Shown: in pieces, positions 33,642 through 41,964 of the stretch | Position numbering within the stretch: position 1 is the first letter of the stretch | Layout of the letters: the number at the start of each line of letters is the position of its first letter | Source of the DNA: JAEUPI01 sp046348365 | Lineage (GTDB): Bacteria; Pseudomonadota; Gammaproteobacteria; Burkholderiales; Burkholderiaceae_C | Length of the DNA: 64,000 bases | Direction: 5' to 3' | NCBI GenBank assembly: GCA_046348365.1 | Contig: JAXMEL010000005.1 | Location: 62,001 to 126,000 of the forward strand | Position numbers and translations under genes: made by a program | The notes under the pieces: generated by a model | What the model saw: the letters and a program-made list of their open reading frames with translations, nothing else | Database searches by the model: none | Told to the model about the DNA's origin: nothing

Positions 33642-35873
33642 ATGCGATTGCCCGTGATCGACATGACTCTTGCACTTCGCGCGCGTGCGCTCATGGCATG
33701 CGCGCTGTTGTCTTCGTTGCTGTGGCTGGGGCTCGTGGCCGGCGCGCATGCGCAAAGCTGGAACAGTCTCGGCCCACCGGGCGGCAGCGTGCTGTCGGTG
33801 GTCGCGAGCCCGAGGGCGCCGACGGTGCTGTATGCGGGCACGGCGCGCAACGGCGTGTTCATGAGCGCCGACGGCGGCCAGACCTGGGCCGCGGCCAACA
33901 GCGGCCTGACGCCGACCACCAATTCAGCTTGGCGCACGGTGCGCGCGCTCGCAGCCGATGCGCAGTACGTGTACGCAGCCACCGACAAGGGGCTCTTCTA
34001 TGCCGCGGCCGGCGCGAGTGCCGGCGAACTGCCGAGCTGGGCGCCGGTTGCCGGGCCGGCTGGCTTGTCGGGCACGTTGTCGCTGCTGCTCGTGGACATG
34101 CCGTCGATGACCTTGTTCGCGGCGTCGAGCAGCGTGAGCCTCGCGGCAGCGCCATCGCTGTATGCCATGCCGCTGCCGGCGGCTGCTGCGACACCGTCGG
34201 GCACATGGGTTGCATCGCCGCTGCCGGCCGACACGGCTGGCAGCGCCATCGGCGCCATGGCTGCCGTTCCGGGCCTGGCCGTGGTGGCCGGCGTGAGCGA
34301 CCGTGTCTTCGCCGCTTCGCTCGTCAGTGCCACCACGCCGCTGCAATGGCTGGATGCCGACACGCAACTGCAGATCCGGCCCACCGGCGTGGTCGAGGCC
34401 TTGCACTACAGCGCCGACTTCGCGCAGCTCTATGCCTGCAGCGGCGGCCAGTTGCTGCAGGCGACGAACGTCGCCGATCCGCCGTCCAACGCGTGGAATG
34501 CGCTGAGCGTGAGCCCTGCACCCGCCACGACATTCAACTGCGCCGGCATGGCATCGGGCGGGCTGGCGTTCGGCGCTCCATCCGTCTTGGCGCTCGCAAC
34601 CTCGGCCGGCGTCTACCTCTCCAGCAACGGCACCTCGTTCGCGCCGGCCCAAGGGCTCGGCGTGAGTCGGGCCGCCAACGCGGTGGCGATCACGGGTGGC
34701 CTGTCGCCCACGCTCTTCGTCGGTGCCGGGTTCGGCATGGCGAGCCAGGCGTTAGCCTCCGTCGCGCCCACCGGTGCGTGGAGCAGCGCCAACGGGCCGG
34801 CAACCGTTTCAGCCGGCGGCGGCAACGGCCGCCTGAACAACGCCAACACGAACGACGTGGTGCGCGTGGGCACGACGCTCTACGCCGCCGTCGCCGCGGA
34901 GCAATATGCCGACGTGCTGGCCAGCTCGGACGATGGTGCGACCTGGTCGTCGACCGGATTGACGAGCGTGCTGCCCGACCTCGTCGAGGTGTCGGTGCTT
35001 GCCGCCGACGCAACGAACCGCGTCGTCTATGCCGGCACGGGCGTGGGCCTGTATGCCTTGGCCGGCGGCACGTGGGTCCAGCTCGCCGGCAGCACGATCA
35101 CCGAGGTGGCATCGCTGCACGTCGTGGGCAGCACCTTGTTCATCGGCACCGACAACGGCCTCTACAGCCTGGCGCTGAGCGCCACGCCGTCGAGCGGCGT
35201 GCCGTCTGCCGCGGGGCTCGCGGGGCTGCGCGTCAGCGCGCTGCATGCGGCAGGCAGCAATCTGTACGCGGGCGTGTTCGACGTGAACGCCGGCAGCGCG
35301 AGCGTTGCCGTGGCATCGACGGCCGCGCTGCCGCCGTCGTGGAGCAACTTCGCCACCGGCAATGTCGGCACCCACCGCATCTACAGCCTGTTGTGGACCG
35401 GAAGCCAGCTGCTGGCGGCGAGCCGTGGTGAGCTGGTCAGCGCGGCGCTGCCGGGAGGCGGCTGGGCAAGTGCCGGCGCGGGCCTCGCCGATCCGAACGG
35501 CGTCGCGCGCGCGTTGGCCACCGACGGTGCCACGATCTACGTGGCCACCGAAAGCAACGGCGTGTTCGCCTCGCCGATCAACGTGATCGCGTGGAGCCCC
35601 TACAGCGGCAGCGGCGCCGACGCATTGCCTTCGCTCGAGGTGCACGGGCTTCGCGTCGATGGCGCAGCCCTCTACGCGGCCACGGCAGCGGGCGTGGCGG
35701 CGATCAATGTTTCACCGACGAGCGTGCCGGTGGCCGGGCCGGGTAACTCCTCGGCCGAGACAAGTAGTGGTGGGGGTGGCGCGATCGACATCGGGTCGCT
35801 GCTCGGGCTGCTGGCCGTGACGGCGATGCTCTTCGGCGTGCGGTCCCCTCGGCGCAAGGCCCGCGGCGACTAG
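33642..35873 (+). CDS. Secreted BNR/propeller-like protein with C-terminal sorting-like tail
   Basis: The product has 743 residues. ATG 33642 is preceded by GAGG and starts a clear signal peptide (LLWLGLVAGAHAQ). The mature chain has repeated 'xxLYAGTxxxG' and 'SxDGGxTW'-type units ('VLYAGTARNGVFMSADGGQTW', read as two adjoining motifs), as in BNR/photosystem-assembly beta-propellers. The tail is Gly-rich, then hydrophobic ('IDIGSLLGLLAVTAML'), then basic (RSPRRKARGD), resembling GlyGly-CTERM-type sorting signals. Its stop lies in the left end of the MITE-like element. It is convergent with the multiheme operon and no enzyme motif is visible. Function unknown; a surface or polymer-binding role is a guess. 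Confidence 0.65.
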   Translation: MRLPVIDMTLALRARALMACALLSSLLWLGLVAGAHAQSWNSLGPPGGSVLSVVASPRAPTVLYAGTARNGVFMSADGGQTWAAANSGLTPTTNSAWRTVRALAADAQYVYAATDKGLFYAAAGASAGELPSWAPVAGPAGLSGTLSLLLVDMPSMTLFAASSSVSLAAAPSLYAMPLPAAAATPSGTWVASPLPADTAGSAIGAMAAVPGLAVVAGVSDRVFAASLVSATTPLQWLDADTQLQIRPTGVVEALHYSADFAQLYACSGGQLLQATNVADPPSNAWNALSVSPAPATTFNCAGMASGGLAFGAPSVLALATSAGVYLSSNGTSFAPAQGLGVSRAANAVAITGGLSPTLFVGAGFGMASQALASVAPTGAWSSANGPATVSAGGGNGRLNNANTNDVVRVGTTLYAAVAAEQYADVLASSDDGATWSSTGLTSVLPDLVEVSVLAADATNRVVYAGTGVGLYALAGGTWVQLAGSTITEVASLHVVGSTLFIGTDNGLYSLALSATPSSGVPSAAGLAGLRVSALHAAGSNLYAGVFDVNAGSASVAVASTAALPPSWSNFATGNVGTHRIYSLLWTGSQLLAASRGELVSAALPGGGWASAGAGLADPNGVARALATDGATIYVATESNGVFASPINVIAWSPYSGSGADALPSLEVHGLRVDGAALYAATAAGVAAINVSPTSVPVAGPGNSSAETSSGGGGAIDIGSLLGLLAVTAMLFGVRSPRRKARGD

Positions 35874-36141
35874 GGTCTGTTGGCATATGAATCGCACCCG
35901 CGTGAGGCCCTGCAAGGGGCGCAATCTAGGCGCCGAGCGCAGCCGGGTTGGACACCCGGCGAGCATCGGCAACGACGAGTGCGCCCCTTGCAGGGCCTCA
36001 CCCTTCGGGCCGGGGTACCCAAGGGCGCAGGCGGGCGTTGCGCCGCTTGCCAAGGCGTCTAGCCTTGGCTGCGCGACGCGCCTACGCCTGCGCCCTTGGC
36101 CACCCCGGCGCGGGTGTGATTCATATGCCAACAGACCCTAG
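35870..36141. mobile_element. 272-bp hairpin-rich MITE-like element between convergent genes
   Basis: The ends are a perfect 24-bp inverted repeat (first 20 bases CTAGGGTCTGTTGGCATATG; arms 35870-35893 and 36118-36141), extended to 33 bp with one mismatch (35870-35902 / 36109-36141). The outer CTAG at both ends may be a 4-bp target duplication. Inside are two further long hairpins: arms 35902-35923/35980-36001 (22 bp perfect, with GCCGGGT/ACCCGGC nested at 35942-35960), and arms 36010-36033/36085-36108 (two mismatches, with CCAAGGC/GCCTTGG nested at 36050-36068). The whole can fold into a two-armed cruciform. There is no gene inside. The stop codons of both flanking genes (TAG 35871-35873 and 36138-36140) lie in its ends. 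Confidence 0.75.
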
Positions 36142-37487
36142 AACGCGTGCCACGGTCCGTTGGCGGCCAGGTTCTGGCCCCAGATCGACGTGAAGACCGT
36201 GCGCCCGTAGAAGAACGGCATGCCCAGCGCGAAGGTCTGCGTCGCCTGGCCCGCCGACCCGGCGAGCGTGGCGAAGGCCGCCGCGCCCGAATTGAAGAGC
36301 GCGTCGGCGCTGGTGACCGCCAGGTTGAACGAGCCGGTGGCTCCGGCCATGTCGATCATCGTGGCCGTCTGGCGCCAGGTCGTGGCAGGGCAGTACCAGC
36401 TGCCCGGCTGCCCGCTGGTCACCGAGCACGCCTTCGAGATCGCCGGCTCCTCGAAGAACATCGCGTTCGCGCCGGTGTCGATGAAGCTCTGCGGGTAGTT
36501 GCGCCCGGCGGCCTGCACGCCGAGGTAGAGGTAGTCGGCGCTGCTCGGATCGTTGTTGAGCTGGTAGATCTTCGCCTGGAGCGGAATCTGGTTGTTGGCC
36601 TGCGTGCCGATGCCGAACACGAGGCGGCCGCGCGCGATCTGTGCGCCCAGCTCGGGCACCGCGGGCATCACGATCATGGTGCCGTTGTTGTTGTCCTTGA
36701 AGTGGGCAACGGGGTTCTGCACCTGCGACGCCAGCGGCATGCCGGCGGGCTGGCAGTCGGCGCCGCCGGCCGGGCACGAGTAATAGACGACGTAGCCGCC
36801 GGGATAGCTGTTGGTCAGGCACGTGATGCCGCAATCGACGCCGACCACGCCGATGCCCAGGATGCCGTTGGCCTGCAGCATCGACACCGAGTTCAGCAGC
36901 TGGCCCTGCGCCTGCTGGTTGCAGTTCGTCGGTACGCGGGGTGACGGCACGCTGCCGTCGTCGATCAGTTGCACGGGGATGGCGCCGGCGGTCTCGCCGC
37001 CGATCAGCACGTCGGCCGTCACCAGCGGCCCCCAGACCGCGCCGAGCACGAAGGCATAGCATTCGGCAGCGTCGCCGGCGGGCGTGCCGCTGCCAGCGTC
37101 GGCCGCGATCGGCACTGCGGGCAGTGCGAGCGACGCGACCTTGCTCTTCAACAAGCGCAGCCCGTACGAGCCGGTGTCGAGCAGCACGTGGTCGACCGTC
37201 GCGCACTGGGTGGTCGACCCCGGGCTGCACACCGTCACGCTCACATAGGGCAGGTTGGTCACGCCGAGCGCGAACGCGTTGGTTGGGCCGCTGTCGACGG
37301 TGATCTCGACGGTGTTGGTTCCGGTCGGTGTGCTGACCGCGGCCTCGGGTACCGTGCAGACGCTGGGGTCCCGGCAGACGATGGTGGTGGTCGTCGAGCT
37401 GCTGCCGCCGCAGGCCGCGAGCAGCGCGAGCAGCGTGGCCGCGATGAGCCGCCGCACTGCGAGGCGATAGCACTCAGCGAATCGCAT
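36138..37487 (-). CDS. DUF3443-type lipoprotein
   Basis: The product has 449 residues with an ALLAACGG lipobox after the signal. The domain carries 'VLLDTGSYGLRLLKSKV' (aspartic-protease-like D-T-G, about residues 102-118) and 'GNGIxGIG'-type loops ('ILGIGVVGVDCGITC'), and is rich in paired Cys. 'FIDTGANAMFFEEPAI' later in the chain is a second D-T-G. The pattern matches DUF3443 proteins of Burkholderiales, which often sit beside DUF2844 genes and have no known function; a pepsin-like fold is suggested by the two D-T-G sites. It is the last gene of the multiheme operon, starts 14 bases inside the DUF2844 gene, and ends in the MITE-like element. Confidence 0.78.
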   Translation of the reverse strand: MRFAECYRLAVRRLIAATLLALLAACGGSSSTTTTIVCRDPSVCTVPEAAVSTPTGTNTVEITVDSGPTNAFALGVTNLPYVSVTVCSPGSTTQCATVDHVLLDTGSYGLRLLKSKVASLALPAVPIAADAGSGTPAGDAAECYAFVLGAVWGPLVTADVLIGGETAGAIPVQLIDDGSVPSPRVPTNCNQQAQGQLLNSVSMLQANGILGIGVVGVDCGITCLTNSYPGGYVVYYSCPAGGADCQPAGMPLASQVQNPVAHFKDNNNGTMIVMPAVPELGAQIARGRLVFGIGTQANNQIPLQAKIYQLNNDPSSADYLYLGVQAAGRNYPQSFIDTGANAMFFEEPAISKACSVTSGQPGSWYCPATTWRQTATMIDMAGATGSFNLAVTSADALFNSGAAAFATLAGSAGQATQTFALGMPFFYGRTVFTSIWGQNLAANGPWHAF

Positions 37488-37962
37488 CCGTGGCCGCCCC
37501 TGCGGGCAGTTCGGACTTCAACCACGCCCGGCCGACGAAGGCACCAGGCCGCCCCGACGACACGACCACGAGGTCGCCTTGATCGACGGTGATGCTGCGC
37601 TTCAGGCCCGGCTGGCGCGCTGCTGCCGCGGCGCCCGCGTCGAAGCTCGCGGCGTGGCGCCCGAGCAGTTGCGTGAAGTCCGGTTTCACGCGCGCGCTCC
37701 AGGCCACGGCATAAACGATGCCGCGTGCATTGACGAACTGACGGATCGTCGAGCCATCGGGCAGGCGCATTTCCTGCACCGAACCGGTGATGCCGGGGCT
37801 GGCCGCCTGGCGCACGGCACGCATCTGCAGCCGGTCGGCCTCGACGCTGCCGACGTTGCCGCCCAGTGCGGCGATCGCCGTGGCGGCCGATGTCGTCAGC
37901 GCGAAGCCTAGGGCTGCGACCCGCGCGGCGCGCAGCCGTGTATCACGTGCATGCACCTTCAC
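37474..37962 (-). CDS. DUF2844 protein (secreted)
   Basis: The product has 162 residues. GTG 37962 overlaps the upstream stop as GTGA, and the N terminus is a signal peptide ('VAALGFALTTSAATAIAALG'). 'VQEMRLPDGSTIRQFVNARG' followed by 'IVYAVAWSARVKPDFTQLLG' is typical of DUF2844. Function unknown. It sits between a CcmI-like gene and the DUF3443 gene in the cytochrome operon; a role in assembling or exporting the cytochromes is an inference from context only. Confidence 0.78.
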   Translation of the reverse strand: MKVHARDTRLRAARVAALGFALTTSAATAIAALGGNVGSVEADRLQMRAVRQAASPGITGSVQEMRLPDGSTIRQFVNARGIVYAVAWSARVKPDFTQLLGRHAASFDAGAAAAARQPGLKRSITVDQGDLVVVSSGRPGAFVGRAWLKSELPAGAATDAIR

Positions 37963-39185
37963 TGCACGACCTCCGAAATCTCGACGCGCAGACCGGTCGT
38001 GCCCACGGCCACCGGGGCGCTGAATCCCTGCAGATCGCCCGCACGCGGCGATGCGTCGCCGCGCTTGGAGATGCGCGCGCCGATCACCACGCGCGACTGC
38101 CGCGACAACAGCGCCTCGGGCACCATGGCCATCGAATCGTCGAGCCGGAAATCGAGCGGCAGTTCGCCGGCCTTGCGACGCACGAGCGCGACCGGCATGC
38201 GCGAGCCGTCGGCCGGGCGCGCGAAGACGAACAACGCATCGCCTTCCGACACCCGGGATTTCAGCCGCTCCGACAGCACGATGCGTCCACCCACCGACGA
38301 GGCCGCGCCCGGTGCGGCGACCGCTGCCGCCTTGGCGGACCCCGACACGCCCGAGCGCCCCTTGAGTGCCTGCGCCTCGGCGATGCGGTCGTCGAGTTCG
38401 CGCGCCAGCGCCGGATCCTTGACTTGTGCGCGTGCGCGTTGCCAGTAGGCGATCGCCTGGGCGGCGTCGTTGCGCCCGAAGGCGTCGGCCCCCGCCAGCG
38501 ACAGCGCCTTCAGGTTGTTCGCGTCCAACTCGAGTGCACGGCGGATCAGCTGCATGGGCTCGCCGTCGAAGCGGCGCCCGCGCGCGAGGGCCATCGAATC
38601 TGCCGCGTCGACGAGCACCTGCGCGTCGTTGGGGCGCAGCTCGATGAGCTTGGCATGCGCAGCGCTCGCGTCGGCGTAGCGACCGAGCATGTCGTAGGAA
38701 TAGGCCAGCATGGCCCATGCACCGACGTCGTTCGGATTCGCCGTCACGGTCTGGCGCGCTTGCGCAACCGCGCGTTCCAAGCGTTCCCGCGTCAGCGGCA
38801 ACGGGGCCGACGCTGCGGGTGCAGCCGAGGGCGTTGCGGCCAACGACGGCGGCCGGGCCTGCCCCGGCCACAGCAGCCGGGCCGCACCGAAGGTGGCGCT
38901 GAGCGCAGCGAGGGCCGCCACGGCGTAGGTCATCAGCTGCGCGCGGCCCCAGCGCGAACGCGGAATCTCGACGTCGGCCAGGCGCTGCGCCAATTGGCCA
39001 TGACGGATCGCGTAGTCCTCGCTGCCGAGAGTGCCGTTCGCATGCGCAGCCTTCAGCGAGGCCAGATGCTGGCGGATGCGATCGGCGCGCGCAGCGCTCC
39101 GGCGGCCCGCCTGCACGCGCCAGACGACCCAGATCGCGAGACCCAGCCCCAGCAGGACGAACGACCAGGCGGCAGTGTCAGGCAT
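37959..39185 (-). CDS. Second CcmI-like TPR membrane protein (NrfG/CcmI type)
   Basis: The product has 408 residues with the same layout as CcmI at 23720-25027: a first membrane helix ('WSFVLLGLGLAIWVVWRV'), a short basic-helical loop, a second helix, TPR repeats ('PNDVGAWAMLAYSYDMLGRY', 'ANNLKALSLAGADAFGRNDA') and a C-terminal beta-rich domain ('VALVRRKAGELPLDFRLDDS'). The tail matches its paralogue in 'RVVIGARISKRGDA' and 'LQGxSxPVA'. It is therefore a specialised CcmI, perhaps serving only the two giant cytochromes made by this operon. It is transcribed 99 bases after the TPR-barrel gene and overlaps the DUF2844 start by 4 bases. Confidence 0.85.
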   Translation of the reverse strand: MPDTAAWSFVLLGLGLAIWVVWRVQAGRRSAARADRIRQHLASLKAAHANGTLGSEDYAIRHGQLAQRLADVEIPRSRWGRAQLMTYAVAALAALSATFGAARLLWPGQARPPSLAATPSAAPAASAPLPLTRERLERAVAQARQTVTANPNDVGAWAMLAYSYDMLGRYADASAAHAKLIELRPNDAQVLVDAADSMALARGRRFDGEPMQLIRRALELDANNLKALSLAGADAFGRNDAAQAIAYWQRARAQVKDPALARELDDRIAEAQALKGRSGVSGSAKAAAVAAPGAASSVGGRIVLSERLKSRVSEGDALFVFARPADGSRMPVALVRRKAGELPLDFRLDDSMAMVPEALLSRQSRVVIGARISKRGDASPRAGDLQGFSAPVAVGTTGLRVEISEVVQ

Positions 39186-39284
39186 CGCGGCCTCGAACTC
39201 GGCGTACGGGCAATGACATCAATGAATCGGTTCGACCCGATGGGTTGCGCGACGCTTCGGGCCGACGGCAGCTTGCGGCGCCGT

Positions 39285-41897
39285 TCAGTTGAAGTCGTAG
39301 CGGTATCCCATGTAGAAGAAGATCGAATTGGTCTTCGTGTTGCCGCTCGGGCTGTCGGTCTTGGCGTATTCGACGATCGATTCCCCGACCAGGCTGGCCT
39401 TGCCCGACAGGCGGTACGACACGCGCAGCCCCGGCGTCACGCGGAACAGCTTGAGCCCATCGCTGCTGTGCTGGGTGTAGAACCTGATCGAGGGCTCGAG
39501 CGTCATGTCGTTGTTCATCAGCGCCGTGAGATTGTTGTAGTTGAACTGCGAGCCGCTGAGTAACGGTGAGTGAATCGCGCTGACGCCGAAGGTGTTGATG
39601 TCCCGTGGCGAGTAGAGGTTGGTGCCGGTCAACTGCAGCGTCGCTGCGGTTTGGGCGCCGGTGGCGGGCGTGGCCTCGAAATTGCCCACCTTGGGCAGCG
39701 CGCCGACATCGCTGTAGCGAACGTCGGCCGTCAGCTGCCAGCGTTCGCTCAGCGGCCGCGAAACGCTGATCAAGGCCTGTCGCGCGTCGGCGGTGATCGC
39801 CTTCGCGGCGGCGATGGCCTCGTCGAGCGAGCGCCCGGCCGCGAGATAGTCCTTCAGCGAGGACTGTCCGGTCGTGATGAGTGCGTTGGTCAGCTGCAGC
39901 GACGGGGCCTTGCGGCTGTCGACCAGCACGGTGATCGTCGTCTGGCCCGGCACCTGCGCCGAGCCCTGCAGCGTGAACGCGTTCAACGCCTTGAAGTTGA
40001 TGTCGTAGTCGATCAGCGAATAGGCCGAGAACGTGTCGGCGGAGAAGCGGATCTCGGTGCCCAGCGCGCGCCGGTTGGTGAAGCCTTCGACCGTCTGATC
40101 GAGCAGGTAGACGCTGCCACCCCAGTGGTCGAGCAGGCCGTCGGCCTCGACGAGGCCGGCAGCGAGCCGTTGCGACGGCGCATTGACGAGCTGATTCGCC
40201 GGCACGCCGCCCATCAGGCTGACCTTGACGCCGCTCGTCACCGGGTAGACCACCGACGCGCCGTCGAACAGGCCGAGCAGGCCGCCGTTGATGGCCGACT
40301 GGCGGCCCACGCGCAAACCCAGTCCGCTCGCGTTGCGGCGGTAGTCGACATAGGCCGAGTTGATCAGCCCTGAGTTGTGCGACTCGCTGGTCAGGTTGTT
40401 GGCCGTGGTGCCCCGCACGACGAAGCGCGTTTCGGAGTCGGGGTTGGCGAAGCGCGCATTGAGGTCGGCGCTGGTGATGATGGCCGATTGCGGCGTCGTG
40501 GTGATCGTCTGCTGGTCGACGCCGGCAACGATGTTCACCAGCGTCTGGCTGCGCGCGCGGCCGCCGTAGTAGTACTGCGCCAGGCTGCCGGAAAACGTCT
40601 TTCCGGGCGCGGCCGCCGGTGCCGCGGCGCGCGCCTCGGCGCCCGGGCTCGGAGCCGCAGGAGCCGTTTCGGTGCCGAGCGCGGCAAGCCGCTGCTGCAC
40701 GCGTGTGGCGCCTTCGCCCTCCGGGAACAGCCGCAGGTACAGCTCGTATTCGGTCTTGGCGCGTGCGGTGTTGCCGCTGCGCTCCCAGGCCAGGCCGATC
40801 AGCTCCTGCGCCTCCTGCGATGACGGATTCGGCGGCAGCAGCAGCAACTGGTTCAGCAGGTCGATCGCCAGCTTCGGGTTCTTCTCCACGAGCGCGCGCC
40901 GCGCTCGCTCGAGCAGATCTGCGGCGCGGCGATCGACCTCGGACAGCTGTGCTGCAGGTTCGGCTGCGGCCGCCGGCTGAGGCGGCTGCGCCGGCGGGCT
41001 CGCGGGCACGGGTGCAGCGGGCGGAGGCGGCGCCGGTGCGGCTGGCGGCGGCGCAGGAAGCGGCGGCGGCGGAGGTGGAGCGACCGGCACCACGGCCACC
41101 GTTGCCGGCGGGGGCGGCGGCGCGGCCGGTGCAGCGGGAGCAGGCTCTTGCGCGCGCTGCGCAGCTTCCTTCAGCACTTCGGCGCGGCGCTTGGTCAGAT
41201 CGAGCACCGCCGCATTGGGAAAACGCGCCAGCGCCTGGCGGCGCACGCGTTCGGCCTGCTCCTCGGTCTCGAAGTAGCCGACATTGATCTGCACGCTCGG
41301 CACGCCGTTGGCGATCGTGTTCACGCTGAACACGTCGTAGGCCTGGAACTGCATGGGCACCGGCAGCATCATCTCCGGCGAGGCGAGCGGCACGGTCTGC
41401 AGGGTCACGGCCCAGCGGCGGTCGCTGGCCGGCGCCGCGGCCTGCGCGGACGCCGCACCCGGGAAGGCGAACTCGATCGTGCGGCCGTCGCCGCCTTGCC
41501 GCGCCCTGACGAGGCTCGCCTTCGACAACTGCAGCGTCAGCTGCTTGACGCTGGCGCGGCGCACGGGCACGTAGGTCAGCGTCACATCGGGCGCGTTGGC
41601 CACGCCGCTGGCCTGTCGGCTCTCCTCGACGGCCTGGTTGGTGACGCTCTCGTCGCCGGCGATGAGCTCGAAATCCACGCGCAGCAGCTGCGTCGGGCCC
41701 AGCGGTGCCTGGCGCACGAAGCGCACCGGGGCATTGAAGCGGGCGACCGCAACGACGTCGGAGCCGCGGGTGATCATCGTCAGGCTGTCGAGCGTCTGCG
41801 CCGACGCCTGCGCGGCGGCCAGCGGCAGCGCGACCGCCATCACGCGCGGCATCAGCAGCTGTGGCAGCAGCGTGTCTTCCAGTCGGCGGGTGATCAT
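39285..41897 (-). CDS. TPR and outer-membrane-barrel-like protein in the multiheme operon
   Basis: The product has 870 residues. It has a signal peptide ('PRVMAVALPLAAAQASAQ'), a beta-rich N-terminal domain with a SPOR-like stretch ('QINVGYFETEEQAERVRRQA'), a Pro-rich linker (about residues 250-310) and a TPR segment ('SQEAQELIGLAWERSGNTAR', about 355-375). A C-terminal ~430-residue region has alternating polar and hydrophobic strands and ends in an aromatic residue-rich strand ('FYMGYRYDFN'), like outer-membrane barrels. It begins 67 bases after the 52-haem cytochrome gene. The overall architecture is like TPR-porins that export polymers, so it could be an outer-membrane partner of the cytochromes. 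No Cys-haem motifs. Confidence 0.65.
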   Translation of the reverse strand: MITRRLEDTLLPQLLMPRVMAVALPLAAAQASAQTLDSLTMITRGSDVVAVARFNAPVRFVRQAPLGPTQLLRVDFELIAGDESVTNQAVEESRQASGVANAPDVTLTYVPVRRASVKQLTLQLSKASLVRARQGGDGRTIEFAFPGAASAQAAAPASDRRWAVTLQTVPLASPEMMLPVPMQFQAYDVFSVNTIANGVPSVQINVGYFETEEQAERVRRQALARFPNAAVLDLTKRRAEVLKEAAQRAQEPAPAAPAAPPPPPATVAVVPVAPPPPPPLPAPPPAAPAPPPPAAPVPASPPAQPPQPAAAAEPAAQLSEVDRRAADLLERARRALVEKNPKLAIDLLNQLLLLPPNPSSQEAQELIGLAWERSGNTARAKTEYELYLRLFPEGEGATRVQQRLAALGTETAPAAPSPGAEARAAAPAAAPGKTFSGSLAQYYYGGRARSQTLVNIVAGVDQQTITTTPQSAIITSADLNARFANPDSETRFVVRGTTANNLTSESHNSGLINSAYVDYRRNASGLGLRVGRQSAINGGLLGLFDGASVVYPVTSGVKVSLMGGVPANQLVNAPSQRLAAGLVEADGLLDHWGGSVYLLDQTVEGFTNRRALGTEIRFSADTFSAYSLIDYDINFKALNAFTLQGSAQVPGQTTITVLVDSRKAPSLQLTNALITTGQSSLKDYLAAGRSLDEAIAAAKAITADARQALISVSRPLSERWQLTADVRYSDVGALPKVGNFEATPATGAQTAATLQLTGTNLYSPRDINTFGVSAIHSPLLSGSQFNYNNLTALMNNDMTLEPSIRFYTQHSSDGLKLFRVTPGLRVSYRLSGKASLVGESIVEYAKTDSPSGNTKTNSIFFYMGYRYDFN

Positions 41898-41964
41898 GAC
41901 CGCATTGTTATTCTTGTTGGGCGGGGTCAGCTGCAGATGCTCGGCGGCGGGAGGGCTTCGGAGG

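Noticed and set aside
35870..36141. A gene inside the MITE-like element (small open frames on both strands)
   Set aside because: The frames are forced by the palindromes; no ribosome site and no domain.
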